In this document: piece by piece, positions 45,464 through 54,518 of the stretch
How the letters are laid out: each line of letters opens with the position of its first letter
How positions within the stretch are numbered: position 1 is the stretch's first letter
From: Bacteroidota bacterium
GTDB lineage: Bacteria > Bacteroidota > Bacteroidia > Bacteroidales > SZUA-534
Length of the DNA: 64,000 nucleotides
Direction of reading: 5' to 3'
Assembly (NCBI GenBank): GCA_003250355.1
Contig: QKGS01000079.1
Coordinates: forward strand, 1-64,000
Program-made: the position numbers and the translations under genes
The notes under the pieces: generated by a model
What the model saw: only the letters and a program-made list of their open reading frames with translations
Database searches by the model: none
What the model was told of the DNA's origin: nothing

Positions 45464-45616
45464 TTATGCTTTAAAGAAATCTTTTACATTTTCAGTATTA
45501 ACAACCTCTTCTTTAAACTGGTAAGCACCGGTTTTAGGAGATTTTACCATTTTCACCACTTTAGCATAGGTTTTGCCTGTACCTGTTTTAAGTGTTGCTA
45601 CCGTTTTCTTAGCCAT
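45464..45616 (-). CDS. DUF4295 small protein
   Basis: 50 residues, ATG at 45616, stop at 45464-45466. Sequence starts MAKKTVATLKTGTGKTYAKV and ends VKDFFKA; basic, ribosomal-protein-like. DUF4295 genes almost always follow rpmG in Bacteroidota, which is the arrangement here (9 bases after rpmG). Probably ribosome-associated, but this has not been shown to my knowledge. Confidence 0.9.
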   Translation of the reverse strand: MAKKTVATLKTGTGKTYAKVVKMVKSPKTGAYQFKEEVVNTENVKDFFKA

Positions 45617-45625
45617 GACTCAATA

Positions 45626-45814
45626 TTATTTAATTTCTTTATGTACTGTTACTTTTTTAAGAATAGGATTGTATTTTTTTAATTCCATTCTGTCGGGAGT
45701 ATTTTTTTTGTTTTTAATGGTAACATACCTTGAAGTACCCGGCATCCCGCTTTCTTTGTGCTCTGTGCACTCTAATATAACCTGTATTCTATTACCTTTC
45801 GATTTCTTAGCCAT
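45626..45814 (-). CDS. rpmG: Ribosomal protein bL33
   Basis: 62 residues: [53 protein letters not shown]. Single Cys, so this is not the four-Cys zinc form. Between rpmB and DUF4295 in the conserved block. Confidence 0.96.
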   Translation of the reverse strand: MAKKSKGNRIQVILECTEHKESGMPGTSRYVTIKNKKNTPDRMELKKYNPILKKVTVHKEIK

Positions 45815-45826
45815 CTCTTCTCTTTT

Positions 45827-46069
45827 TTAGTATTTAGTTATATACCCTTTAGCCTTTGCCTCTTTAAGCACTGCAATTAATCCGTTTTTGTTAATAGTAC
45901 GAATACCTGCTGCAGACACCTTCAAAGTAACCCAACGATCTTCCTCCGGAAGATAGAATTTCTTTGTAAACAAATTAGGATAAAACTTCCTCTTAGTCTT
46001 TAAATTTGAGTGGGAAACATTGTTTCCTACGATCATTTTTTTTCCTGTTACTTGACAAATACTTGACAT
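45827..46069 (-). CDS. rpmB: Ribosomal protein bL28
   Basis: 80 residues starting [21 protein letters not shown] from ATG 46069; a GTG one codon upstream is possible but the ATG fits the family. Continues [35 protein letters not shown]. 12 bases before rpmG; first gene of the operon. Nothing of note was seen in the 237-base spacer upstream. Confidence 0.96.
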   Translation of the reverse strand: MSSICQVTGKKMIVGNNVSHSNLKTKRKFYPNLFTKKFYLPEEDRWVTLKVSAAGIRTINKNGLIAVLKEAKAKGYITKY

Positions 46070-46306
46070 CACAATATCTTTTTAGTTCCTAATCATTCGA
46101 TTTTTCGGTTTGCAAAATACGGTATTTAATTCCATATAATCAAACTTTCAATCGCTTTTTTTTTTAATAAATGAATGTTTTTCACATAAACAATAAAAGA
46201 GATTAAAAACCAAACATTTAACAGGCAGATTTTAAACAACTTACATTAACGACATAAGCTATAAATTATCAATTTGAAATTGTAGATTTTTAAAATCGAA
46301 GCAAAG

Positions 46307-47194
46307 TTATTTCATTTTTTGTTTTACCCAATAGTTGTCAATAGCATTTTTACCAATAATTCGCCCTACTTCAACAACATTTTGCGATTTATGAAAATCG
46401 AGAGTACCACAAGTATCACTCGACATTTGAATAAGAATATCGGGTTTATGTTTTTGTATTTCAATTTCCGACATTTTACTAATCATTATGCTAATACTTT
46501 TATCAATCAAATAGTGAAAACCTAGATTATCGTCTTGCGCTAAGGGGTTTAATTTTTGGATATGATGTGTAAATTCTTTTAGTTTTTTCATATAAACAGG
46601 TTCGGGCTCTTCTTTCTTTTTGGGTTTTGTTTTTATAACCGGAATATTTGCATTAACATCGACAACCACCAATATATCGCCCGGGGTACGTTTTACATTT
46701 GAAATAGGAACATTATTGACTACTCCCCCGTCAATCATATATATTTTACCTTTTTTAAATGGTGTAAAAACTGTTGCTATTGAAATAGATGCTCTTATAG
46801 CATCAAGTATTTTCCCATTTTGCCATACTATTTCTTCGCCTGTCATTAGGTTTGTAGCATTGGCTGTATATGGTATTGTGAAATCTTCTATTTTTTTATC
46901 ATCAATAAAAGTTTTAAGCTTATTCATAACCTTATCGCCTTTAACCAAGCCATTGTTACTGAATGAAAAGTCGATAAGCTGAAATATTTTAAATTTATCG
47001 AGTGTTAGTGCCCATTCATAAGCCTGCTTCATTTTGCCCGACACAAATATACCTCCTATTAATGCCCCCATTGAAGTACCTGCAACCGATGTAATTTCAA
47101 ACCCATTTTTCTCCAATTCTTCAATAACTCCAAAATGTGCAACACCACGTGCCCCTCCGCCCGATAATACAAGGGCAACTTTTTGTTTTTCCAT
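46307..47194 (-). CDS. Patatin-like phospholipase (RssA type)
   Basis: 295 residues. Patatin Ser-Asp dyad hydrolase: oxyanion loop LSGGGARGVAHFGVIEEL (10-27), nucleophile S41 in GTSMGALIGG, catalytic Asp in MIDGGVVNNVPIS. No signal peptide or barrel, so cytoplasmic, of the RssA/YlbK type rather than a secreted BamA-patatin fusion. The C-terminal 90 residues hold a Lys-rich KKKEEPEP linker. Monocistronic. Confidence 0.92.
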   Translation of the reverse strand: MEKQKVALVLSGGGARGVAHFGVIEELEKNGFEITSVAGTSMGALIGGIFVSGKMKQAYEWALTLDKFKIFQLIDFSFSNNGLVKGDKVMNKLKTFIDDKKIEDFTIPYTANATNLMTGEEIVWQNGKILDAIRASISIATVFTPFKKGKIYMIDGGVVNNVPISNVKRTPGDILVVVDVNANIPVIKTKPKKKEEPEPVYMKKLKEFTHHIQKLNPLAQDDNLGFHYLIDKSISIMISKMSEIEIQKHKPDILIQMSSDTCGTLDFHKSQNVVEVGRIIGKNAIDNYWVKQKMK

Positions 47195-47234
47195 AAAATA
47201 TAAACTATATAATATAGGTAAATATAAAATAAAT

Positions 47235-47265
47235 AAAAAAGCAGAGATTCATTCCCTGCTTTTTT
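47235..47265 (-). terminator. Terminator of GH86-like gene
   Basis: AAAAAAGCAG and CTGCTTTTTT, 11-base loop; 30 bases after the stop on the minus strand. Confidence 0.88.
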
Positions 47266-47294
47266 ACTAGATATTTTAAAAATTTACACTTTAC

Positions 47295-49376
47295 TTATTG
47301 CTTTACAAACTGATGAACATAAATTTCATTGCCTGCTTTTAACTTCAATACATACACTCCGGAATTGAGTTCTGAAACGTTAATATTATTTACCGCTAAA
47401 GAGTTATTTGCTATTAATAGACCTTCAATAGTATAAATAGCATATTCCGAGGCATTATTACTGATATATATAATATCGGTAGCAGGGTTAGGATATATTT
47501 CTAAATTTTCATCCTGCTCAATACTATTTGAACCGGTAATATTACCATTTTCAAGATTAAATACTCTCATAACCATACTGGTAACATATCCGCCGGCATC
47601 GGGAAATTCAACTGTAATGGTATTATTGGCTTGTAAATAGTTGTAAGGGATATTAATCTCAATCATACCAAAGAACGATGCTTTATTTGACTGTGCATCG
47701 CCTCTTAAATCGGTTGGAACTATTATGGAATTATTATTAACCTTAACAATAGGTTGCAATGATTTGCCATGGTCACGTCCCACGCCAATTTTTAAAGTTG
47801 CAAATCCATCGGCAACCAGGTTAAGGCTGTTTATTGTAAAATTAATTGCTGTATTTGCTTCAATTGATTGTTTGTATGTTGTTGCATAATTACGTGTTTC
47901 GGTATAAGTATTATCTATTTGCAATGCCGAAGCTGTGGTATATTCTACAACCATAGTTGCCATACTTTTAACTGTCAATGTTGTAGGCGCTCCTGAATAG
48001 TTAACTGTATCAAGTTTTACTTCACTGTTCCAATAAAGATGCTTTGTCATAGTTGATATAATATCGTTTGCGGCTATCCCCAATTCGCTTATATTAACTG
48101 TAATATCGTTATTTTCAAGGTTATTGAGTATCAGGTATGTTTTATTCCCATTTGCATAAGCATCTACTTGCAAGTCGAGGTCTGAGGTAGATGTAAATAA
48201 TCGGGTACCATCAACACCATGCCACAATTGGTACAATTTTATATAATCGGTATATTCGGCTGTTGCTTTATCCGGATTAAATATATTCCAATCAGTAGAC
48301 CAAACAGCCATTATAAATGGTATTACCCCTTCCATCATATCGGGTCTGTCCATAAACTGCATCATCATAGAGCTAATAGAACTTGAACAACGCCAGTCGC
48401 GTTCCGGATTTCTTTTATGATCTTCAATATTTCGTGTTCTTGCTCCAAATTCGGTGACTAAAAATGGTTTTTCATCTCCCCAAGTTATTGTGTTATAGTG
48501 TGATAAAATATCCATAAATGCTTCCATATTACCCCCTTTTCTAAATTTATCGGTTGGCTCGCTAAAATCATAAAGGTGAAATGAATAAAAATCCATATCA
48601 TTACCACAAGAATCAATAAATGTTTTCCATCGAGTATCCCAATTAAAGAAATTACGCGATTCCGGGTCGGGAAATGCCTCTGCAAAACCTCCCACTCGTG
48701 CATTAGGATACTGCTTATGTAATTCTCTTGCAGCTTCGCGATGAAAAAGAAAATGCTCATGAAGTATATCTATTTCCTGAGCTTCGGTAGGTCGAAGCGG
48801 ATCGGTTGTTTTCCAAAGTACATACTGGTCAATTGGTTCCCAAAGAGGTTCATTTAGTATTTCCAAAAATTCAGGTTGTGGCATTCCGGTATTACCTCCT
48901 GTTCCACAAGCTTCAGTAAGATATATGCTTAATAAATCGCCATAGTTTTTTCCGGCAATTGCATGATTATGTGATGCTGCTGTTACAAAATTATCATACA
49001 CTCCATATTGACCGGTAACTGTTAGTTTTTGAGATGATTCTAAACCATGAGCTCTAGTATTTAATTTATAACTATTTTTAAATGATGTACAAGAGGCTAA
49101 AGTATTTGCCGAATAATTATTTGCAATATTTGTAAGGTTTCCGGTTTCTCTTCCATAATAAACATTAAGGTCGCTTATTATATAATCTATAAGTGCATTG
49201 CCTCCCGACTTCAATCCTTCATAATTAGCCGAGTGTATTGTAACAAATTTTGAGCGTTGAAACTCTCCTACGCCACCTACCAAGTGCTTACGATTAAAAT
49301 AAACATTAACATCGATTGCATTAGCCGACATAACCCCTAATACCAGCAATGTAGTAATGAACAAATTCTTTATCAT
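47295..49376 (-). CDS. Secreted GH86-like beta-agarase/porphyranase with T9SS signal
   Basis: 693 residues: signal peptide (1-20), clan GH-A barrel (about 25-400), beta domains (about 400-600), T9SS type-A C-terminal domain (about 615-693, from IYPNPATD). VGEFQRSKFVTIHSANYEG and YSFHLYDF are agarase/porphyranase-like; the catalytic acid/base is likely E176 (EILNEP) and the nucleophile E309 (LVTEFGAR). GH86 enzymes cut agarose or porphyran of red algae, pointing to a marine setting. No other carbohydrate-active gene, SusCD pair or sulfatase lies near, so it is not in a visible utilisation locus. Family call is from memory. Confidence 0.75.
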   Translation of the reverse strand: MIKNLFITTLLVLGVMSANAIDVNVYFNRKHLVGGVGEFQRSKFVTIHSANYEGLKSGGNALIDYIISDLNVYYGRETGNLTNIANNYSANTLASCTSFKNSYKLNTRAHGLESSQKLTVTGQYGVYDNFVTAASHNHAIAGKNYGDLLSIYLTEACGTGGNTGMPQPEFLEILNEPLWEPIDQYVLWKTTDPLRPTEAQEIDILHEHFLFHREAARELHKQYPNARVGGFAEAFPDPESRNFFNWDTRWKTFIDSCGNDMDFYSFHLYDFSEPTDKFRKGGNMEAFMDILSHYNTITWGDEKPFLVTEFGARTRNIEDHKRNPERDWRCSSSISSMMMQFMDRPDMMEGVIPFIMAVWSTDWNIFNPDKATAEYTDYIKLYQLWHGVDGTRLFTSTSDLDLQVDAYANGNKTYLILNNLENNDITVNISELGIAANDIISTMTKHLYWNSEVKLDTVNYSGAPTTLTVKSMATMVVEYTTASALQIDNTYTETRNYATTYKQSIEANTAINFTINSLNLVADGFATLKIGVGRDHGKSLQPIVKVNNNSIIVPTDLRGDAQSNKASFFGMIEINIPYNYLQANNTITVEFPDAGGYVTSMVMRVFNLENGNITGSNSIEQDENLEIYPNPATDIIYISNNASEYAIYTIEGLLIANNSLAVNNINVSELNSGVYVLKLKAGNEIYVHQFVKQ

Positions 49377-49616
49377 TGTAATTGTTTTTAATTATTAATA
49401 AATAGTATTTAAGTCTCCTAAGTTAAGTAAACTTTGCCTACATATCAATTTTTGCACATATTACTAAATGAATGTATATATACTAAAATACACATTATGA
49501 AATATCCGACACAATTACTCTGATTAATAAAAATACAAACCCAAATATTTCTAATTGATTATTTTATTGAATCTACTAATAAAGTAACTTTACCGATTCA
49601 AAAACTATAAACAACT

Positions 49617-50843
49617 ATGAGTGGCATAAATACAAAGCTGATACATGGAAATATTAGTGATACACACAGAAGCTTACGTACACCTGTATATTTAAATTCA
49701 TCGTTCGATTTTGAAACATCGGTCGATGTAGAGAGAGCATTTCGGGGTGAGACCAATGCTTATGCGTATTCGCGAATATCGAACCCTACGGTAACTGCAC
49801 TTGAAGAGAGATTAAATGCTCTTGCCGGTTCCAATCACTGTCTTTGTTTTAGTTCCGGAATGGCTGCAATAACCAATACTATAATGGCTATTTGCGAAAG
49901 CGGCGACAATATAATTACTTGCAAATACTTGTTTGGTAACACCTACTCACTGTTTGCAAGAACACTTAAATCGTTTGGAATTGAGGTTAGGTTTGTTAAC
50001 CTTGAAAATAACGATGAAATTTTGTCTAATATTAACAATAATACCCGTGCAATATTTTTTGAAGCAATATCGAACCCTCAGCTAATAGTATTCGATATTG
50101 AAAAAATAACTGCTTTGGCAAATGAGAAAAAAGTACTTACAATAATTGATACCAGTCTGCTAACTCCATATCTTTTTAATAGCAAAAAATATGGTATTGA
50201 CATTGAAATAATGTCAACTACCAAATTTATTTCGGGTGGAGCCACATCGGTTGGAGGTGCTGTACTTACATACAACTCAGCTAAATGGGAAAATATTCCT
50301 AAACTAAAAGAGAGTTTTGAAAAATTTGGACATGGAGCTTTGCACAAGAAGCTTTATAAAGAGGTGTACCGAAATTTTGGAGCCTGCCTCGACCCACATA
50401 GTGCATATTTGCAAACATTAGCTTTAGAAACTCTTACCTTGCGAATAGACCGTATATGTTACAATGCATCTGCACTTTCACAATACCTTGATAATAACAA
50501 CAAAGTACACAAAGTTGAATATTCAACATTAAGAGGTTCAAAGTATTACAGCCTGTCAGGCAAATACTTTAACTCAAAGCCGGGTTGTTTAGTAGGTTTA
50601 TGGCTTAACGACAAGGAAGAGTGCTACCGCTTTATGGATGCATTAAAAATAGTAAAACGAGGTACAAACCTGTGCGATAACAAATCGATGATAATACATC
50701 CGGCATCGACTATATACTGCGATTTTAGTGACAAGGAGCGAGTAGAGTTCCGCATTACCGATAATTTTATGAGGCTTGCTGTAGGATTGGAAGATATAGA
50801 AGACTTAATTGCAGATGTAGAACAAGCACTCGAAACATTATAA
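49617..50843 (+). CDS. Cys/Met-metabolism PLP-dependent enzyme
   Basis: 408 residues. Fold-type I PLP enzyme of the cystathionine gamma-synthase / O-acetylhomoserine sulfhydrylase / methionine gamma-lyase group: SGINTKLIHGN start, YSRISNPTVTALEERLNALAG, SSGMAAI, IIDTSLLTPYLF with the PLP-ring Asp, Lys of the Schiff base in STTKFISGG, and SVGGAVL. The exact reaction cannot be told from the sequence; a FRITDNFMRLAVGLED ending is typical. Preceded by a 240-base spacer in which only a weak TAACTTTA box near 49583 was seen. Confidence 0.9.
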   Translation: MSGINTKLIHGNISDTHRSLRTPVYLNSSFDFETSVDVERAFRGETNAYAYSRISNPTVTALEERLNALAGSNHCLCFSSGMAAITNTIMAICESGDNIITCKYLFGNTYSLFARTLKSFGIEVRFVNLENNDEILSNINNNTRAIFFEAISNPQLIVFDIEKITALANEKKVLTIIDTSLLTPYLFNSKKYGIDIEIMSTTKFISGGATSVGGAVLTYNSAKWENIPKLKESFEKFGHGALHKKLYKEVYRNFGACLDPHSAYLQTLALETLTLRIDRICYNASALSQYLDNNNKVHKVEYSTLRGSKYYSLSGKYFNSKPGCLVGLWLNDKEECYRFMDALKIVKRGTNLCDNKSMIIHPASTIYCDFSDKERVEFRITDNFMRLAVGLEDIEDLIADVEQALETL

Positions 50844-50903
50844 ATAGTTGTTATACCTCTATTAAGTGTAAATATTTCCTTTTTTTTATATCAGTCAACT
50901 TCT

Positions 50904-50911
50904 TATTTTTG
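50904..50911 (+). promoter_or_regulatory. -7 box of YwqK-like gene
   Basis: TATTTTTG, 17 bases before the ATG at 50929. Perfect box; -33 region is T-rich without TTG. Confidence 0.5.
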
Positions 50912-50928
50912 TCAAAAATTTTGATACA

Positions 50929-51750
50929 ATGAAGCATTTACTTTTCAGCATAGCTGTTATCATTTCTTTATCTGCTGCCGCACAAAATGTTGGTCAGGAA
51001 AGCGGAGAATCTTTAGTAAATTACCAAGACATTAACGGTTACAAACAAGGTTACTGGAGAAAAATAAACGTAAACGGATATCCTATATATGAAGGTTATT
51101 TCGTTGACAACAAACCTGTTGGCAAATTCAAACGATACGACCAAAAGGGAAACATATATGCAGATATGTATTATCACAAAAGCTCCGACAAAGTTAATGC
51201 TGTATTCTATCATCGCAATGGCAAAAAGGCTGCTGTGGGCAACTATATTGGACAACAAAAAGACAGCATCTGGTTATATTATAACGAAGATGGCCGTTTA
51301 GTTATTGAAGAAGGATACTTAAATGGCGCAAAGCACGGACAATTCAAACAGTATACATACGAAGGTGTTTTATTTGAAGATATTTCATACGTCAAAGGCT
51401 TAAAACACGGCTATTATAAAAAGTATTTTTACGACACAGGACGATTAATGTCAGAAAACAATTATAAAAACGACACGCTGCAAGGCAAGAGTATTTCATA
51501 TTATAAAAATGGCAAAGTTTATATTGAAGGTACTTACGTAAATGACTTAAAAGAAGGTGGTTGGTTAAAATACAACGACAACGGTAGTGTAGACAAAATA
51601 TATCAATACAAAAAAGGGAGTTGCCCTCAATTAGATGCAGAACAAGACAAACAACTAAAACAGTGGGAACAAAATAAAAACCAATTCCCTGAACCGCTTA
51701 ATGCAAATGACATTGACTGGCTCCGTGGAAACAGTGGTGACGGGTATTAG
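50929..51750 (+). CDS. Secreted YwqK/MORN-like repeat protein, second copy
   Basis: 273 residues with a signal peptide (1-18, LSAAAQN). About eight repeats of the form G-W/Y-Y-x-x-G-x-x-x-x-E-x-Y-x-x-N-x-x-x-G (for example GYWRKINVNGYPIYEGYF). Same class as the protein at 29053 but shorter. Despite the common antitoxin name, the signal peptide argues against an intracellular antitoxin. A heptad array begins at the very next base after its stop codon. Confidence 0.78.
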   Translation: MKHLLFSIAVIISLSAAAQNVGQESGESLVNYQDINGYKQGYWRKINVNGYPIYEGYFVDNKPVGKFKRYDQKGNIYADMYYHKSSDKVNAVFYHRNGKKAAVGNYIGQQKDSIWLYYNEDGRLVIEEGYLNGAKHGQFKQYTYEGVLFEDISYVKGLKHGYYKKYFYDTGRLMSENNYKNDTLQGKSISYYKNGKVYIEGTYVNDLKEGGWLKYNDNGSVDKIYQYKKGSCPQLDAEQDKQLKQWEQNKNQFPEPLNANDIDWLRGNSGDGY

Positions 51751-51806
51751 TAGGTTATAGGTTATAAGTATCAAGTAGCAAGTAGCAAGTAGCAAGTAGC
51801 TGTTTC
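51751..51806. repeat. Eight-unit seven-base-phased array
   Basis: Starts on the base after the TAG stop at 51748-51750. Units: taggtta twice, taagtat, caagtag four times, ctgtttc, all in one phase. TAG in most units falls in all three frames along the array. Confidence 0.8.
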
Positions 51807-51861
51807 TAAACAAAACAAAAAGCTATCTGTATATACATCCGAATAATATAATTGGCAAATA

Positions 51862-52953
51862 ATGAGCAAAGGAAGAGTTTTAATGGCAATGAGTGGTGGT
51901 ATTGACAGTACCGTAGCCGCTATGCTGTTAACCGATCAAGGATATGAATTAGAAGGGGTTACATTTCGCTCATGGGATAACATTTCATCGGCTTGTATGG
52001 AAAAAGAAACAGGCTGCTGTAGTGTTGATGCTATATTTGAAGCAAAAGCCATAGCCGACCAATTTGGATTCCCTCACCAAATACTCGACATACGCAAAAA
52101 GTTTAAAGAGAGCGTAATTCAAAACTTTATTGATGAATACCTTAACGGACGCACTCCTAACCCTTGTGTAGTTTGTAATTCTGACATAAAGTGGGGTGAA
52201 ATAGTAAAAAAAGCCAATGAACTAAACTGTGAATATATTGCTACCGGACATTATGCTCAAATAATTGAACAAAACGGACGATTATTTATAAAAAAAGGGG
52301 CTGACGACACCAAAGACCAATCATATTTCCTTTGGAACTTATCGCAGGAAAACCTTAAAAGAACCATATTCCCTTTAGGTAACTTAACCAAAGAGCAAGT
52401 TAGAAAAATAGCCTTTGATAAAGGTTTTGTTAAGCTTTCACAAAAACGCGAATCGCAGGAAATATGCTTTATACCCGATAACGATTACCGCCGTTTTTTA
52501 CGTGAAAATGTATCTGATTTTGAAACCCGTTTTACAGAAGGTAATTTTGTCGATTCATCGGGTAAAATCATTGGAAAACACAAGGGATACCCAAACTACA
52601 CTATTGGTCAACGCAAAGGTTTAAATATTGCCGTTGGTTACCCGCTGTATGTTCTAAACATTGATGCAAAAAGCAATACTGTAATACTTGGCACTAAAGA
52701 TGAACTTAACAAAACTACTTTTCTAGTTGACAACTACAATCTTATGATGTTCGACAAAATAGATGGAGAACTTGAGGTAACTGCAAAAATAAGATACCGT
52801 AATCAGGGAGGTTTAGCAAACATAAAACACGAAGGTGAATTAATTAAAGTAAGCTTTTATCAACCTATGGATGCAATTACTCCAGGACAATCAGCTGTTT
52901 TTTACAAAGATAATTGCTTAGTGGGTGGAGGCGTCATTAAGAAAGTACTTTAA
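51862..52953 (+). CDS. mnmA: tRNA-specific 2-thiouridylase
   Basis: 363 residues. Adds sulfur to C2 of U34 in Lys, Glu and Gln tRNAs. PP-loop MAMSGGIDSTVAAMLL, catalytic Cys pair in NPCVVCNSDIKWG and SQEICFIPD, tRNA-binding YIATGHYAQI, and the C-terminal beta barrel (TIGQRKGLNIAVGYPLYV to ITPGQSAVFY). GC-poor like its neighbours. Followed at the base after its stop by a heptad array. Confidence 0.96.
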   Translation: MSKGRVLMAMSGGIDSTVAAMLLTDQGYELEGVTFRSWDNISSACMEKETGCCSVDAIFEAKAIADQFGFPHQILDIRKKFKESVIQNFIDEYLNGRTPNPCVVCNSDIKWGEIVKKANELNCEYIATGHYAQIIEQNGRLFIKKGADDTKDQSYFLWNLSQENLKRTIFPLGNLTKEQVRKIAFDKGFVKLSQKRESQEICFIPDNDYRRFLRENVSDFETRFTEGNFVDSSGKIIGKHKGYPNYTIGQRKGLNIAVGYPLYVLNIDAKSNTVILGTKDELNKTTFLVDNYNLMMFDKIDGELEVTAKIRYRNQGGLANIKHEGELIKVSFYQPMDAITPGQSAVFYKDNCLVGGGVIKKVL

Positions 52954-53037
52954 TAGTCGGTAGTTAGCAGCCTTCAGTAGTCAGCATAAAACATACAATA
53001 ACCGGTTTACTTTTTTCGGTTTCCGGTCTGCAAAAAA
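52954..53037. repeat. Twelve-unit seven-base-phased array
   Basis: Starts on the base after the mnmA TAA. Units tagtcgg, tagttag, cagcctt, cagtagt, cagcata, aaacata, caataac, then cggttta, ctttttt, cggtttc, cggtctg, caaaaaa, all in phase. The first part resembles the agtcggc units of the composite repeat at 33736. Ends 10 bases before the next start codon. Confidence 0.75.
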
Positions 53038-53047
53038 TTATTGAAAA

Positions 53048-53656
53048 ATGAAACTAAAAAAAATGATACCCGAACTGGTTGAAACAATTGTAAAAGCCGG
53101 CTACGACAAAGAACCCAAAGAGCTTCAAAGCTTGATAATTCCCAAAATAAAATCTGGTGCCGATCTTATAGTAACAGCACCTAAAAATTCGGGTAAATCA
53201 ACCGCTATAAATATTGGAGTTATACAACAACTCAAAAAACCCGAAGACAAAGCACCAAGAGCTATTATTGTTGTAAAGTCGAAAGACGATGCTTTTGCGT
53301 TCGATGAACAATTTGAAATGCTGGCTGAACTTACCGGACTGCGTTCCCTTTTTGTATACGACGAAGGACACCTGCTTTACCAAAAAGATATGATATATGA
53401 AGGTATTGATATTCTGATTGCAACTCCCAAAAGGCTTACAGAATTACTAAACAATATGGGTATTCCATTAGGTAAGCTACAAATGCTTATTATAGACGAT
53501 GCCGAAACTATATTCAATTTCTCAAACCACACCCTTATTCATCGAATTACCGACAGCAATAAAGTTCAGGTAATGCTTTTTGCAAACGAATGGAATAAAC
53601 GATTCGATGACCTTGCAGACAGAACTATGCGAAACCCCGAAATTATAACTCTTTAA
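53048..53656 (+). CDS. Degenerate single-domain DEAD-box helicase-like protein
   Basis: 202 residues covering only the first RecA domain of a DEAD-box protein. Q-motif-like ELQSLIIPKI, Walker A changed to APKNSGKST (normally A-x-T-G-S-G-K-T), TPKR for motif Ib, motif II changed to IIDDAET in place of D-E-A-D, and no SAT motif (LFAN). The second RecA domain, needed for unwinding, is absent, and the frame ends cleanly with a stop. It may bind nucleotide or RNA without helicase activity. Confidence 0.8.
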   Translation: MKLKKMIPELVETIVKAGYDKEPKELQSLIIPKIKSGADLIVTAPKNSGKSTAINIGVIQQLKKPEDKAPRAIIVVKSKDDAFAFDEQFEMLAELTGLRSLFVYDEGHLLYQKDMIYEGIDILIATPKRLTELLNNMGIPLGKLQMLIIDDAETIFNFSNHTLIHRITDSNKVQVMLFANEWNKRFDDLADRTMRNPEIITL

Positions 53657-53708
53657 CCTAAATAATTCACATAATTATATACTCAAACAACTATTTATTA
53701 ATAAAAAG

Positions 53709-53745
53709 ATACTAATCCACTTTTAGTGGAAAATGTCAATTTAAC
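53709..53745 (+). repeat. Partial copy of the composite repeat (3' module)
   Basis: GATACTAATCCACTTTTAG continuing to GTCAATTTA, with the perfect hairpin TCCACT-TTT-AGTGGA (53716-53730). It aligns with 61459-61493 (about three quarters identical by eye) and with the reverse complement of 33852-33882. Lies between the convergent 3' ends of two genes and might also serve as a terminator. Confidence 0.6.
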
Positions 53746-53752
53746 TAATATT

Positions 53753-54514
53753 TTACTGCATTTCTGTTAAATGCTTCCAAAATCGCTTAGGCATATTGTG
53801 CATTTGCAAACGCTTATTTGAGCGTTCTTTTATCGATACCGATTTAAAATAATTCTTCCATAAATCCTGAAATACAAGCTCTTCTGTATTCAAAATACTT
53901 TTATCTATATCACCACTTCTGGAAATATTTGAATCAACAAATCGTATTTCCTGAACATCGAACAAATTGTAGTAATATCCATATTCCCTTATTGTATCAT
54001 ATATTACCCATTTTTGATCAGCAAAGCGGTCTTTAAAATGCTTAATACTAATAGGCAACACATTGTACTTGGGTTCAAATGGTGCAAAATATATATTATC
54101 GGCAGTTTTTTTGAACCTAACAAACATGAGCGTATGTTCTGCCTCCCTGCTCACTCGTTTGTGAATATCATGAACTTCGGCAACAATAGGATTCCCAAAG
54201 TCACCAAACACACTCCTCTTATACGAAAATACAAGCTGAATATAATTTAAAAGCAACAATTCAACATCGGGTAATTCAGATAAGAATACTCTATAAATCA
54301 TATCGGCATTCTTTTTGTTTATTTTTTTCAATAAACCATTCCATACTCTCTCCGATTTTTCAAGTTCTGTTACAATTTGTATCTCTTTTGAAAACAACAT
54401 TGATTGATTAATCCCCCTTTGCATAATTTTAAAAGGTGTTGTCTTTGTCTCAAAAGCATAAAAAACTACCGAGAGAAATCCTTCAAATGTCTTGTCGTAT
54501 ATATATATTTCCAT
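53753..54514 (-). CDS. TIGR03915-family DNA-metabolism protein (DUF4130)
   Basis: 253 residues. Begins MEIYIYDKTFEGFLSVVFYAFE and has FVRFKKTADNIYFAPFEPKYNVLP and WVIYDTIREYGYYYN, the hallmarks of the DUF4130/TIGR03915 family. These proteins are nearly always encoded with a radical SAM partner (next gene upstream here), often fused to uracil-DNA glycosylase; this one has no glycosylase domain. A role in DNA repair or modification is inferred in the family but not defined. Confidence 0.88.
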   Translation of the reverse strand: MEIYIYDKTFEGFLSVVFYAFETKTTPFKIMQRGINQSMLFSKEIQIVTELEKSERVWNGLLKKINKKNADMIYRVFLSELPDVELLLLNYIQLVFSYKRSVFGDFGNPIVAEVHDIHKRVSREAEHTLMFVRFKKTADNIYFAPFEPKYNVLPISIKHFKDRFADQKWVIYDTIREYGYYYNLFDVQEIRFVDSNISRSGDIDKSILNTEELVFQDLWKNYFKSVSIKERSNKRLQMHNMPKRFWKHLTEMQ

Positions 54515-54518
54515 TTTT

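Noticed and set aside
46070-46072. GTG one codon upstream of the rpmB ATG as start
   Set aside because: The ATG at 46069 gives the normal bL28 N-terminus; the GTG adds one residue with no support.
50929-51750. Antitoxin of a toxin-antitoxin pair
   Set aside because: The protein has a signal peptide and no small partner gene; the label reflects database naming of YwqK repeats.
53716-53730. TCCACT-TTT-AGTGGA hairpin as a plain terminator for the DEAD-like gene
   Set aside because: It lacks a following T-run and the surrounding 36 bases recur at 33852-33882 and 61459-61493, so it was filed as part of a dispersed repeat.
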